DNA of 64,000 bases from Acanthosepion pharaonis (taxonomy: Eukaryota; Mollusca; Cephalopoda; Sepiida; Sepiidae): positions 330,001 to 394,000 of the forward strand of contig CAHIKZ030005409.1 of the NCBI GenBank assembly GCA_903632075.3. Reading direction: 5' to 3'. The position numbers and the translations under genes are program-made. The notes under the pieces were generated by a model that was given only the letters and a program-made list of their open reading frames with translations, was not told the origin of the DNA and did not search any database. Below, in pieces: positions 1 through 12,890 of the stretch. Every line of letters starts with the position of its first letter. Position 1 is the stretch's first letter.

Positions 1-269
1 ACCAAATAGATAAAAAACACTCTTTATGGTCAAATGCCAGACTTAGCCGATCCAATACAAAGACAAAATAACAAACTTCTCCCTTAAGACTAATAAAAGG
101 AGCAACAGGAGTATTATATTTTCCCCTTCAGAGAGGCAATAGCAACAGTAAGGAATAAAACTTTCAGTTTTTCCGTTGCTCATTCTCTCAGTCAAATATT
201 ATATAATTCTGATCAACATGCTTTTTTTAGAGTCTGTCTATATTTCTGAGATGAGGTATTATGTACAGT
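1..269. other. Unassigned flank left of the PLE
   Basis: AT-rich sequence with no coding signal I can recognise. It shows no continuation of the jockey-like LINE found on the other side of the PLE, so there is no proof that the PLE landed inside that LINE. Confidence 0.4.
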
Positions 270-393
270 ATTTACATTAGTCGGACTAATCTTTGTCGCC
301 ATATTTGTCACAACGTTTCGGCCGTTGTACGCTCCGGCCTTCTTTAGGTGGTTGGAATTTTGAACTGAACCCTTTATTTCGATCACCAGTACA
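270..393 (-). repeat. Left inverted arm (pseudo-LTR) of PLE-A
   Basis: This is the reverse complement of 2800-2924. It includes the hammerhead-like core read on the minus strand and the outer motif ATTTACATTAGTCGG. The coding region starts within a few bases of its inner end. Confidence 0.85.
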
Positions 394-401
394 ATCGTTG
401 G

Positions 402-2448
402 ATGAAACATCGACTACAGGCTCATATCTCCCAGACGCTCGAGGATTTCTTCAACAGAATTACTAATGATGAAGACCAGAGAAGGATCCAAAATGACTTG
501 GATAAATCCTTCAGACATGAATTTGATGTAGTCAAGGCTTGCCAAGTGCAAAAATTAAATAGATTGAAAGATCAGAAGGTGACGCACAAGGTCCATCACC
601 CACCAGTGAAAGCAGTAGTCAACACCAGCCAATATCAGCTGAGTGCCTCTGAGGAGTCAGTATTGAATAAGGGTCTCAACTTCGCCACAACCATCAGGCG
701 GGTGCCATACTTGGACATCATTGCCAGAGTAGAGGAGGTGGCCTTGAACTTCCCTCAGGCTCAGGCGGATGAACTAAGATGGAAAGTAAGACAGGCCTTG
801 GAGAGAGCCAAGCTGCCCAGGTCTAACATAACAAAACTGGAGAGACTGGTGATTGAATCCCTACAGAGGAACGAAAACATCATCATACTACCGGCTGACA
901 AGGGTAATGCGACTGTAGTGATGGACAAATCAGAGTATACAAGAAAACTGGAAGACCTCATTAGCAATGGTAGCTACAGCAAAGTGAAAAAGGATCCTAC
1001 TATGAAAACGGAACGCAAACTGTCACAGATCCTAATCTTCGCACCCAAGACATATAGGCAGTTATCGCAGCGTTACACCAAGCTACCTCACATATATGGT
1101 CTCCCTAAGATTCACAAAGACGGTATTTGTCCAGGCCGATTGTTAGTTGCCAAGGCTCTGTGTGCCACCCTCTGAGTCGCTTCCTTGTAGATATAATTGA
1201 CCCATTGATCGGAAAGTATCCTTCATATGTCCGAAACTCCGCCCACTTCGTGGAAATAATCAAAGATGCTCCCATCCTATCCAACCAGATGGTGAGCTTG
1301 GACGTGGTGAGTCTGTTCACCAAGGTACCCACGGAGGAGGCACTCTCAGTAGTCAGAGACAGATTGACCTCTGACTCTTCCCTAGAGGAGTGGACCAGTA
1401 TTTCAATAGATAATCTGATGGAGATGTTGACTTTCTGTACACAAACAACACACTTCGGAATGGGATCACCCATATATCGACAGGATGAGGGCTTAGCAAT
1501 GGGCTCGCCATTATCACCAGCAATGGCGAATATATACATGGAATACTTTGAAGAAATGGCATTAGAATCTATATCTCTAAAGCCAACTATATGGTTAAGG
1601 TACGTAGATGACACCTTCATACTCTGGCCACACCAGGAAGATGTCCAGGTTCTATTGGACCATGTGAACTCAAAAGACCTTCGATACAGTTCACAATGGA
1701 GAAAGAGAGTAACAACACACTCCCATTCCTGGATGTACTAATATCTCAAACAGAGCATGGCTTTAAGACATCCGTATACCGTAAACCAACATTCACTGGA
1801 CAGTACCTCAATTTCGACTCCCACCATCCATACAGCGTAAAGAAAGGGATCGTCCGATGCTTACAACACCGAGCAAAAGTCATAGGTGGCGACCCAGAGA
1901 CGTTAGATAAGGAATTGGTCAGTATAAGTAGTACCTACAACGTAACAACTACCTTGGGTACATGGCAGCAGCCCCCAAAACTGGGATAGGCAGGTACAAG
2001 AGGAGGAGGATACAACAACACTCAGAAAACAGTCTGCCTGCCTTATGTGAAGGGGTTATCAGAGAAAATACAAAGGATCTGCGGTCCATATAACATCAGG
2101 ACAACCTTCAAAAGCGTGACAACACTTCGCAGATATCTCTCTCGAGTGAGACCCCCACAGAGGAGAACATGACTAAAGACTGTGTGTACGCTATCCCGTG
2201 CAGCTGCGGAAAAGGAATATAAAGGAGAGACAGGCCGCCCCCTCAAGGTAAGGCTCCAAGAACACCAGAAAGCTGTAACGCGAGGGGAAGTAGAAAAATC
2301 AGGCGTGGCTGACCACATATGGAGAGAGAAGGGAGATCACCGTCCCCTGTGGGATCATGTTGATATCATAGACAGGGAACACCATTGGAAAATTCGTAAA
2401 CTTAAGGAATCAGCACATATGCTAGGACACAAAAATCTCCTGAGCTGA
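402..2448 (+). pseudogene. PLE reverse transcriptase / GIY-YIG endonuclease, broken frame
   Basis: The protein would copy its RNA at a nick made by its own GIY-YIG nuclease. Frame pieces in order: 402-1175 (N-terminal part, with the LPADKGNATVVMD and LPKIHK blocks typical of PLE RT), 1127-1741 (RT palm, with SLDVVSLFTKVP, GLAMGSPLSPAMANIYM and the catalytic RYVDDTF), 1696-1989 (thumb, LPFLDVLI and YRKPTFTGQYLN), an in-frame TAG at 1987, then a readable stretch to about 2161 (PYVKGLSEKIQRICGPYNIRT) and the GIY-YIG part to 2448 (EYKGETGRPLKVRLQEHQ, SGVADHIW, KESAHML). Frameshifts lie near 1125, 1680, 2150 and 2215. The catalytic YVDD is intact. It resembles animal PLE proteins closely enough that I am confident of the family. 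It is not expressible as one protein. Confidence 0.9.
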
Positions 2449-2799
2449 CCATAGAAATAAATACAATATGGGAACCAGTAATAAGGAGTGCCAGAGAAAA
2501 GCAATGATAACAAAGTTGCAATATGAACTCTGGTAAAGACATGCAATGATAACAGCAAAAATTGCAATATGAGCACTGGTAAAAATAGTGCTGAAAATAT
2601 TAGGTTTATAATACCCAGAAGTTCATACCCAGATGTCCTCAAGGACACATGGCACAGTGGATAAAGGCGTTGGTTAGATCCAGTGACAGACCCAAAGAAG
2701 GTTAAGGCAGTGGAGAGCTTTCAGAGGGAAAATTAGCAGGAGATAACTGTTAACTGACATCCATCAAACATGGCACGTGGAACTAGAACAGTCTACCCC

Positions 2800-2924
2800 A
2801 GTGATCGAAATAAAGGGTTCAGTTCGAAATTCCAACCAACTGAAGAAGGCCGGAACGTACAACGGCCGAAACGTTGTGACAAATATGGCGACAAAGATGA
2901 GGACAATAGCCCGACTAATGTAAA
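2800..2924 (+). repeat. Right inverted arm (pseudo-LTR) of PLE-A
   Basis: This is the partner of 270-393. It begins at GTGATCGAAATAAAGGG and ends at GACTAATGTAAAT, followed by a T run. It carries the hammerhead-like core at 2840-2871. Confidence 0.85.
2832..2880 (+). ncRNA. Hammerhead-ribozyme-like motif in the PLE-A arm
   Basis: CTGAAGA (2840-2846) fits the conserved CUGANGA box. It is followed by a 5-bp stem, GGCCG with CGGCC (2848-2852 / 2863-2867), and GAAA (2868-2871). This is the order of a type I hammerhead, and hammerheads are known in PLE pseudo-LTRs. Missing: a clear cleavable NUH after stem III (the natural position reads GUG) and a good stem I. It may therefore be a decayed or altered ribozyme. 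Confidence 0.5.
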
Positions 2925-2937
2925 TGCTTTTTTTACT

Positions 2938-3870
2938 TGATTTGTTCCTTACATGCACTCCTTGTTCTTGATGAGCATTGCACTCTCTGTCCTCTTGGCA
3001 ATTCGGATAAGGCTGTAGTATTTGTTAATATTTCTTTAAACTCGTCTATTAGACATGGACCTCGTATTCACAAGACTTTTTGTTACAAGCGTACTGATTG
3101 GGATTCATTTCGTGATATTCTTTCCCACATCCCTTGGAGTGAAATCTTTAACCGTCGTACTGATAATTGAGGTCTCCACTTGGGTAAAATACGGCATCAA
3201 TGCCTTCTCGAAAATACTAGATGAAACCACAATCTTCTCCTAAACCAACACCTGCCTGTTCAGTCGCTCTAGCCCAAAGGAATCACTTTTTCCGGCTGTA
3301 CCGACGTGATACAACAGACGCCTCTTTGTGTTCGCTCGTAATAATTGTAAACATATCCACAACGAGACTGTCTTTGTTCGCTGACAGATGGGGCTCTGTA
3401 TAGCCTCTAACAGGTTTGGTTCTCGTGATTACTGGCGGCTTTGTAATAGTCTTATATCCATCCACTTTTCACTCAATTTGATGTGATCTTCTGTTGATAA
3501 AGCAGAAGGTTGTGCTCGTAAATTATCTTCTAATTCTACTCTTGGCTCATCTGGAGTATCTTTGCTTGATTTTCCAAGTAGAACTAAGTCACTACTACCT
3601 GATATACATATAGCTCCATCCATGTGACCCTGTTCCAGTGACTCTACAAGAAATGCCTTGCTACTTTTTGCTTTCCTGCTTGTTGGAAACACTCTTCCAG
3701 TTTTTAAGAATTCGGAGGAACCATCTGATCCTTTTAACTATTGGCCTTTTACCGCTTTTTGGTAAAGAGGCTCAATTCAACTCCAAATTAGTGAAGCATC
3801 TCACTTCGCATGGGCTTCTTTCAGACAAACAATATGGCTTTCGCTTTTCCATGTTAACTGCTCTTGGGTT
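2938..3870 (+). pseudogene. Jockey-like LINE fragment, endonuclease end to RT start
   Basis: The sequence starts just beyond the PLE-A arm. Readable pieces: the end of an AP endonuclease (PLGNSDKAVVFVNISL, where the family normally has SDH, then DWDSFRDILSHIPW about 3100), the linker ACSVALAQRNHFFRLYRRDTT (about 3250-3310), a block with STLGSSGVSLLDFPSRTKS (about 3540), and the RT start (PVFKNSEEPSDPFNYWP about 3700 and HGLLSDKQYGFRFS about 3810). Several frameshifts and an internal deletion separate them. The same family is present in opposite orientation at 34086-35990, where the shared blocks align. It stops before the RT catalytic motifs. Confidence 0.8.
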
Positions 3871-4424
3871 TCGTTCTTTTTCCTTCATCAGCAGTTTCAT
3901 TCTTGTATCACTATAGACACCCGCAATGTTCACGTGATGTTGATGTTTATCTGTTATCCACATATATCTTTACTATTGTTGCCCGAAAAAAAAGATCTAA
4001 AACAATAGCTATAGTGAAGATAGAATCCCTTATTTTTTGATCCCAACACATATATCGCACACAAATCCGGTATGCATCGCTAGAGTCCCCCTCTTTCACA
4101 GTCACAATATTTATTTATATTTGCTCCGGCTGAGTTAACTTTTGCAAGTGTGAAAGGACGAAACCATCCATTGTAAAGCTATCTCCATTTTTTGGCACTT
4201 CAATTTACTCGTTTAATCTGAAAGTAAATGGAGTGTAAGCTGCGCAGTGTATTATTGAAGCATCTGGTAATGATGTATCAGATACAAGAATGTGTCACGT
4301 TTGGTTTCTAGAGTTTAATAGAGGAGATTTAAAGCTCAAGAACAAAGAATATTCTGGAAAACATGATAAACTAGAGAAATTATTTGAAAGAAAACAACAC
4401 GGGAATTTTTTTAATTAAGAATTG
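3871..4424. other. Unassigned stretch
   Basis: Between the LINE fragment and the PLE remnant I see AT-rich sequence with no reading frame or repeat I can name. Confidence 0.4.
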
Positions 4425-4735
4425 GAATTTCGGCCAACTGAAGTTCATGGTTTACAACTCATAGGAAAAATACAGAAGCTAGGAAAATTGCTTCTACAAT
4501 GGTCTTACAGAAACAAACATCAGTCAGCGCTTAGAAAAGTGTCTTTCTCTTCTCAATCGACACACAAAAAAGGTATGTTTGGACAGGATAGGATGATGCA
4601 AAATGGATTTATTTAAATTATTTTAATTCAGATTAATGTCTACATCCTCCGAAAATAGCGGGGGTAACATCGACCAAAACGTTGTGATGGTAACAACAAA
4701 GATAAGGACACTAGTTTCAATATAAATAATTCATT
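4425..4735 (+). repeat. Decayed PLE end, split by about 220 bp
   Basis: GGAATTTCGGCCAACTGAAG at about 4426 matches the inner part of the PLE-A right arm, and CCAAAACGTTGTGATGG at about 4672 matches its outer part. The sequence between them is not part of the arm. I read this as an old arm with an insertion or heavy drift. Confidence 0.5.
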
Positions 4736-7700
4736 CCAGAAAATCAGGCAGAAAAATAGATTAGAAAAAATCTGAAAATCATAGTTTGAAGGCAGGAGAA
4801 TCTTTAATATAAACAATATCTACTGTCAGACAAAGCCAAGTAAATATCATCAATAGTATAAACGGTAGCTTCATTGGTGCACAGATCAATGGACAAATTA
4901 TTAAATATCCATCTTTTAATGTCAGATTACATAGAAAATGTAATTTCTCAGCGAGAGAATTTTAAAATATTTCTTTTTAAATATGATTTACGTATTTGAA
5001 AAGAATTATATTATAAAAAATTATTACATCAAATTATGCAAATTATACGGTTGAAAATAATTGACCGAACAAGGGACAGTTTTTAGCACGCATACCATAA
5101 ATACTCTAGTAAGCTCGGTATGACTCATTTTTTACCTTGTATCAGACCAGTTAATAATGAAGGAAACACTATTTGAATGAATTTAATGAAAAATCAAAAT
5201 CTGGTTGTTTTACTTCGACACCCTTTGTGTTTTTCGATAACATTATTTCAACATTTTTTCTATAAACAAATGATATTCAGATTTTTAAAATATTTTCCGT
5301 CAAAAATTTCATACTGTTTTTCTAACCCATTTAACTGTTTAGAGATTGTTTAATGATTATGGATTATTAGTATATTGTTTACTCATGAATTTAACACATT
5401 TTCTTGATAAATGCATTTCAAGTTTAAGGTAAAATAACAAGTTCTGGTGAAAAAATCCCAGTTGCGTAAAGGAAATTTGCTTTTCTAAAATAAGAAGTTA
5501 TTAATGTGAATTGAAATGTCCATTGATTGTTTATAAAAGACAACTTGCCAACATTATTCGGTTCATTGAAATTCTTTTTTTAGAAGGAAACATGACATTG
5601 TGATTTTTTTCACGTTGTTCTTAGTTTTGTTACTGGAACAATTATATACTTCATATTTTGTAAGTTTATGGACGAAACATTGCAACAACAACAAAATGAA
5701 TAAAGTAAAACAGAGAAAACAATTCAAGTGAACATTGAGACTGAAACCTCGCTGAGAGTTTGATTTATGTGTGTGAACGTACAACACACCCTCCCCGGTC
5801 GTCCAAAACTTCCAATACTGCGGCTGGTCGTTGAAGTGACCGCTTCAATCCCGAGTTAACATTATCACACGCAGGGCAATGACATACAGGAAAAAAATAA
5901 CACTTGAATAAATTGAACAAAAAATAAATACTGTTTTTATATCAGTCCTCCGTACAATAATTGGTTTATATCAGAGTTCGTATTATCAGCCCAACCCATG
6001 TCTAAATCTGACGTGATATTATTGTTGACATGGCAAAATCTGGTTTGCTGCTTTAGTAAAGTTTGGTACAAGGCTGAAGTCGGAGGCTTTTGTCGGCAGA
6101 TAATCACGTGGTCCTTTCTCCTGTCTCTGGTATTGTCTCCGTCTCTTCTGACTCTCTTCTCTCTTTTTCGACTCGTCTGCCGAATTCGCTTTGTGCAATC
6201 GTATTTATTGACATTCGCCCAAATTGGTGAAGTAAGAGAATTCGATAATTCTGGGGAATTCCCTTCTTCCACTCTCTCATATTATTACCTCACACTAAAG
6301 CGTGGGTGGCTTATCCACCCCCTCCTGCTGTTTCAACTTTCAATCAGGGGAATCATCTTCAAATTCGTTGTTTACGAAAAATGAAATTTTCGCTTTCTGT
6401 GTGTCAATTAACATTGCCCCCTAAGTCTGGGTCACTTTTCCATTGTTCAAACTGCTCGACATACAATTCAAGACGTTTATGTGTGAATTAAATCCTCAAT
6501 TTTTTCCACGGGTTTTTGGTATTAACCCTTATTGTTTCATTGTCTCTCAGCACATTCACTTTCTATTGATATGAAAACTTTATAGGTTTTATTTTATCGC
6601 GGTAACAACAAATAGTATCAAATGTGTGCAGTTTTAATAATAGTAGGTGTATTATCTTATGTATATATAAGTGTGTGATACCACATATCAGATAACATTA
6701 TAACTCGGTTATTTTGCTTATCTTGAGACCATGAAATTAAACCAAGCTCATAAACAGAGAGAAAAAACTCATCACTATTGAAAAGAAGTTACAATTTATG
6801 TACGGATATGAGGTCGTAAAAACTAAGAAAAAAGTAGATGAAGAATAATGCGAGCATGTCGATAGCTAGGGTAACACGATAGCCACTGTAGAACTCAATA
6901 GAACTAAAATAAAATAGCAGAATATATGACATAGACCAAAGATCAGTTTAATAAGTAGTATAATATCTACAATTTCGCAACAGACGTATTTGCCTGACAA
7001 AGACCTCCTTAAACATGAAAAACAAATAAAGAAAATACTTCTTTCTAACTCATTTCAAAATCCATAACTAAAAATAATAAATATAAGAAAAGTGATATAA
7101 CTTACTTTAACATGTTTTTTGTTTTTATCCGTTTTTTAACTTATTTTAAAACACAAAGACGCTATTAATTAAGTATATCTCTTTTTATTCGTAGGGTATG
7201 GCAAGTTATGTATAGCTCGTTCAACTAATCAGATTTTACAATTATTCGGTAGTTCTCTTATTTTCTGTTGCACTAACCGGGTATCAAGAATAAACTTTAC
7301 AAACCTATAAAACTCAATTGAAAAGAAAAATGCCAGTAAATTACAACAGTAAACATAGTAAAAAAAGTAATAAATAAAGTAGCGGTTTTATTGTTTAGAC
7401 TTGGTTTTTATGACTTTGTGCAGAGACAATGAGTCTAAAAAGTTCTAACAACGATGTGCCAATTTTGATGGATACCTGTTTAAGTTCTTTAAAAACAATT
7501 TGTAATTAGAAGTTTTCACTTATTTGCAGTTTAATGGCTGTTTTATTTCCCTAGGGATATTTTATAGTCAAACCTTTATTTAGAACAGTTTTTTTAGTGA
7601 AAAATTTGGCTTGTTATATTGAGAATGGATAGATTTCACTACCTATCTTTTAATGTTGCTGTCTCGTTTATAAAATCTGACATATTTGACGACATAATTT

Positions 7701-8025
7701 CTATTTGCGTAGGTGAAACTGGTAAATGTTAAGATTTGAATTTCTTCAAAATTATTAAAATGATGAAGATCTGAAAGTTTTTGTTTTTACCTTTTCAAAT
7801 GTAAACGACCATTTTTCATCTCCTTGACAGAAAATGTTAACTTCATAACGTCACTGATGAAAATTGTACTTTTTTAAATAAAAAAAAAAAATTACAGTAA
7901 CCCAACAAAGTATTTTGTTTTCGGTTTTATTAAAATGTTATCTTTTTTTCTCATTTTGTATTTATTGCTGGTTAGGTTTAGATGGCATTGGCTGCTATAA
8001 AAAGTCTTTCTCGTGGGGTGGGTGG
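4736..8025. other. Gene-free AT-rich stretch
   Basis: I see only short chance reading frames. The longest pair overlap on both strands at about 5937-6384 and match no family I know. A small hairpin, GGGTGGCTTATCCACCC, lies near 6304. Confidence 0.45.
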
Positions 8026-8072
8026 GTGATGATGGTGATGATGATGATGGTGATGGTGATGATGGTGATGAT
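8026..8072 (+). repeat. Imperfect (GATGGT/GATGAT)n tract
   Basis: A run of ATG/GTG triplets about 47 bp long. Confidence 0.85.
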
Positions 8073-9896
8073 AAGAAGAAAGCAAAATAAGTTTGCCAAA
8101 TAAAATTACAACAGTTACTTCATTGCATTACTAAGATTAGCAACAGAACCTGAAAAGAAATAGAATAAATATTATAAAATATGAAGTATATGACTTAAAT
8201 GAGACATATGATATAAATGTAAAGTTATCATTATATAATGTTTTACATTTATTTGTAAATCTTTCAGTTGTGGCAATTATAATAGAGATTAAGATTCTCA
8301 TATTCACATAACTCTCAGTCAGGCGGAAGAGACGCCACATGTTAATTTTTATAAGGACAGCTTTCAATATTCTACTCAGTTAGTCAATGAAGCCTTCATT
8401 TAAATGATAATAAACCAAACCAAAAGCTTCAACTAATCCTCCAATGTCTTTGGATGATAAAGCATTATCGTGAAAACTCTTTTACAATACTAATGATATG
8501 TCATATCTGGTTCATGTAATGTGCTTTCATCAAGTCGAGAAGTAAGGAGCTGGGCAGACTTTTGACAAGTCGAAATCTCTATGGTCATTTAATTGCTGCT
8601 TATCAGTGAGTGAAGGTTGACACTTTGTCCAGGTGTCCATATCATCACAATCAGCATGGCCATGTCCAATAAAAATCTATGTTCTTGGTTACTTTGTTAT
8701 CGAAACTCTTGGATTATGAGGAACTAGCTCTATGGCAGAAGGGACAATCAGGATACACAACACTTTCTTAACTAAATTCATGTATTGCTCTATAAAATCC
8801 GGTATCAAAATTTATATTTTAAAAATACTTCAAGTGCGCTTTAATGTTTATAAAATAGAAACACTCCTGTATATGTGGGAGGTCTGGAGAATCGACTGCA
8901 TATGGAAGCATATCAGGTCGTCTGCAATTTGACGACGGATATGATCGTGTAACAGTAAAACTGATCCTAACATATATTTGCTCTTCTAGCGCGTCATTCA
9001 AATGAGCCAACTGGTTACTAAAGGATTGACAAGTTACCAATTTTTCTATGTTCGAGTAATTCGTTATAAAGAATTTTCTTTAAATCTTAATCAGAGAAAA
9101 AATCACAGTAGATATTGATTATATTACATTATATTACATTTCATAACACGTGTTTACCTTGTATAAATAATAGACATTTACACAAGCCTTTTCTTCTCTT
9201 CAAACATCTGAACACCAAAAGGTAGTTTCCAAAGTGATTTTTTTAGGTGGTACAGAAATTTTATCTTGTTTTCCCAGTCTGGTTCGAAAATAGGTGTGGT
9301 ATCATAATTTAAAAATTTGAGGAATTTTAAATGGTGAAGCATTGTCTTTTAACGCAAATTTAACAAAATTTGTTTCGGTATTTTTCATTTTCAGTTCTCT
9401 TTCTTGTAACCTCCTCTCAAAGACCGAGGTTCTGAAAGAAACACTGATACAGTAAAATATGACAACGCCGCCATGGGAAAGCGCCGCCAGACGTCTCTGT
9501 ATGTATATTTGAATGATTTTAATGTAATTAATTTTATTAATTTAATTAATTAATTTACGCAACTCCTTTAGAAAATCACTTTGTTATGCACTGATAAATA
9601 ATTTCGCTTTGGAGAAACCAATAAGAATGACAAAATATGTTTTTATATAAAGAAAAAAAACGTAATCGTTGAGTTGAGAAAACGGATTCCAGATTTGAAT
9701 TCAGGGTGTTGTAAATATATAGAATCAGTCTAAAGAAAACATTGGCAGCAAAAATGCTGCACACACCGATGTTATTAATAATTCTGATGAATATGAACGA
9801 GAATGACTACATGAAATTTGCTTATCCTTTTATAGAGTTGCTGTTTGTTGCATCGTAGCAGTCTCGTTCTTGTGTTTATGTTCTTGTGTGTGCGAG
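8073..9896. other. Gene-free stretch
   Basis: I find no recognisable coding, RNA or transposon signal. Confidence 0.4.
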
Positions 9897-9904
9897 CGTG
9901 TGTA

Positions 9905-9967
<63 letters not shown>

Positions 9968-9974
9968 AAGAGGG
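9897..9974 (+). repeat. Compound microsatellite (TG)n(AG)n
   Basis: A TG run switches abruptly to a long AG run and decays into AGGGAGA units. Confidence 0.95.
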
Positions 9975-12639
9975 AGAGAGGGCTAAGACAGAAATTTCAT
10001 GTTGGCTAGTGGGCACCTAAAATCTGACGTTTCGTACGGACATTTTTATAATGGTTTTTCTATTTAATGGTTAACGTGAGACCTACTGAATATAAGTCAT
10101 ACTCTCTCGGTCTTTACAACATTTTGTATCTGCATGTGCAGATGAAGAATATAAATAGACATACGACAATAAAATTACAATCAATACAGTAACAAGTCTA
10201 GAGGCGGGCCTGTTTCCCTAAATCATCACTGACCAACGTGCAAAGATTATTCTCGTTTGCATGAAGATATATAACCTGTCCTCAGTTCACCACAAAATCG
10301 GAAAAAAAGATGAAAGAAACTGCTAATCCCGAGTATTCAAAGCATTAGATACTTTATTAGACTCAGTATTAAAATGAAGAACTTTATGCTGCTTAAAAAT
10401 AGTTTTGCTTGAGATTAGTTGGCATTTAGGATTTATGATCAAATTTAACCAAATCAAATTGCACTCAGCTTTCTTATCAAATTCAAAAATGATAACTGGT
10501 TGTAAAATATCAACGATTTCGTTGTATATGTGAATACTTGAATGGTGCTGTGTATATAAATATGAAAGTAGTTTTTCTATTTTTACGAACAATGCAAAAA
10601 AACTCATAAAACTGAAAAAACTTGGATCTGCAGAAAGAGTTCTTTTTTTCATTTTGTCATTCGTTTATTCACTATTAGTCGGATATATAGACTTCGTGTT
10701 TTATTGGTATATATAATAAATACTTAATATTGATATATATAATAAATACTTATTGGTTTATTTGTTGAATGATGGCAAAATCTATTTGCACAATGAGAAT
10801 GGAAGCTGGTTTATTCTACACAGAACTAAAGAAACGACATCCATTTGTATGAAATACCTTTAATTTAAAAGACTCAAATTAAAAGTTTAAAATTATAAAA
10901 TGGTTTATAAAGATGATTTGACAGATAAGGAGACATGTTTAATATATTCAATTTTTTTAATTTTATTTATTATGTAAGATTTGATCATTGGGGAATACGT
11001 GAAGACCAATTTTTCAACTCTTCAGTTTACCTGCGAATGCTGTACAACACTGGATGAAATCCTGACTCATCGAGAGCTGGAACAATGACTGGATTGTTTC
11101 TTGTGCGAATTGTCTTCACAGGCTGAAACATCATCAAGAAAGTGATGTGGTGTTTTAGGATGATGAAGTAATTTTCTGGGGCCAAACATGGTGTCATGTT
11201 TCAAGAACAAGTCACACAACTTTTAGAAAAAAGGTTATTTTTATCTATGATAATACTACGATTAGAAAAACTAAAATGAATATATTAATAAGATTGGTTT
11301 CAAAGTTGTTAACAGCTTGTACGCCCTACATTAACCCGAATTAAAAACTTGTGGATGATTCTTATGAGCAAGGTTTAGATTAGCGGATGGCAATTTACTA
11401 ACCAAGATCACATACGGTTTGTTATTCTTGTTGTTGAGCAGTCTCTTTCATCTGAACAAATCCAACAGCTCAGAAAAAAAATATTGGTATTTGAAAATCG
11501 ACGATTGTAAGCGTGACTAGTCATATAACGTCAGTGACTCTCAATTTTCAAATTCAAATATACAAAAAAAAAAAAAAAAGAAAGAAAAAAGGCGTATAAT
11601 TTTAAATCTCTGGGGAGAGAATTTATTTCAAATCAAGGCAGTAATTATTATACATCCTTATTTAATTCAGCAAACTAAATAAAAATCACTTCTGATTGTT
11701 CGGTATAGCCAAATTTGTTAATGTATCATAGTTTTTCTGATACGACACTATTAGAGAAAATATTTAACTATTAAATATTTGAAGTCAAACTATGATTTTC
11801 TTTATTCTTACACGATATTTGCGCATTTTGTGAATATCGGTCTTGCAATAATTTAAATTTAAAATGAATTCGCTCTCTTCTGATATGTGGATAAAAAATA
11901 AATGCAATAATTCGAAAAGTCATTACGAATAATAAAATGTTAAGTTGATAAATAAACATTTTTATGTAATATTTTAAATAAAATCTGATTTTTTTCTTTT
12001 ATTTCTGTGATGTTACAATACAGATGATGATGAAGGTATCATCTATTAACATTAATTATGAAGAACAAATTCATCATTTGTTGATAATCATCATCATAAT
12101 CATGTTGATTATGATAAAACATCACACACTCACACACGCAGTGAGAGGACGGGATTTGAAAGAGAGAGGGGAGAGAGAGAAAGATGAGCAAGAGAAAGAG
12201 AGAGAAAGGGGGAACAGAAACAGTTCGACGTTTTCTTTTCTGTAAATTAATCTGACAAGAAAATGCGATTTTTATGGCGAAATATTTTTATTTGTTTCAT
12301 TAACTTTAACTCCCCCCCAGACATGCAGTATTGGGGTTGGGCACTTTAAAGTGAGAACTTCTATCATTGGCTCTTAAAATCAAATCAAACGTTGGTTTAT
12401 TAACTATGTCTCGCGCCAATACCCTGGTTTGTTTAGTTATACCTTCCTCCATACATACCAACTCACGTACATGTATGTCAGTTGTAGGCAAAATATCGTT
12501 GAAATAAATATTTCCTTTTTAATGGATTCTATATAATGATTTCAAGCTCGCATCATATTTTAATCATTGACACTCGGGGCCCATAATATGACTATTAGTC
12601 ATACAGTTCACATTTGCTGTACATAAGTACAAGAAAAAA
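9975..12639. other. Gene-free stretch
   Basis: AT-rich. It contains a short direct duplication (ATATATAATAAATACTTA twice, about 10710-10753), an A-run near 11564, ATC/ATG-rich sequence at about 12024-12115 and a purine-rich GAGAGA tract at about 12160-12215. I see no gene. Confidence 0.4.
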
Positions 12640-12890
12640 AAACAGATGAAATTTCTAGGACACATGATGAGGAAAGAAGTCTTAGAGAATATGACGTTCA
12701 TAAGAAATATTGAAGACAAGAGGGTTTGATGGAAACCTACTTCACGAGTTTTAAAATGAATGGCAGGACAAGGAGAGGTAAAGATGGTGAAAAGGAAAAC
12801 CTTACTAAGAACTACAAAGAATAGGAAGTTGTGGCCAGCCTTGATGACTCACACACTGAAGGATATTGATTTTAATGATGATAGTCCACA
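12640..12890 (+). pseudogene. LINE 3' end, C-terminal RT fragment
   Basis: A broken frame reads MKFLGHMMRKEVLENMTFI, then MAGQGEVKMVKRKTLLRTTK and RKLWPALMTHTLKD. These are the closing blocks of a common animal LINE polyprotein (KFLGHIMRKEGLEN ... LLRAT..RKLW). Stops interrupt it. A second, more decayed copy lies on the other strand at 37790-38160. No RT core is present, so this is a 5'-truncated insertion. Confidence 0.75.

Larger units (their letters stand above)
270..2924 (+). mobile_element. Penelope-like element (PLE-A), full-length layout, inactivated
   Basis: The element has two inverted arms of about 125 bp (270-393 and 2800-2924) around a broken RT plus GIY-YIG reading frame. PLEs are eukaryotic retroelements whose terminal pseudo-LTRs may be direct or inverted, so inverted arms fit the class. 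The region between the GIY-YIG end (2448) and the right arm is a non-coding 3' part. That same 3' part reappears, reverse-complemented, in the miniature copy at 56138-56506, which independently shows that it belongs to the element. I did not find a clear target-site duplication. The left arm lacks about 10 bases present in the right arm near its outer end. Confidence 0.85.

Noticed and set aside
1105..1620. 171-codon minus-strand frame
   Set aside because: It is a shadow of the PLE reverse transcriptase on the plus strand.
2938..3870. PLE-A inserted into the jockey-like LINE
   Set aside because: The left flank of the PLE shows no LINE sequence, so adjacency is all that can be claimed.
5937..6384. 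Overlapping frames on both strands (111 and 128 codons)
   Set aside because: No recognisable domain, no splice-site or start context, and nothing to choose between the strands.
10323..10652. 109-codon minus-strand frame
   Set aside because: AT-rich low-information sequence with no known motif; probably chance.
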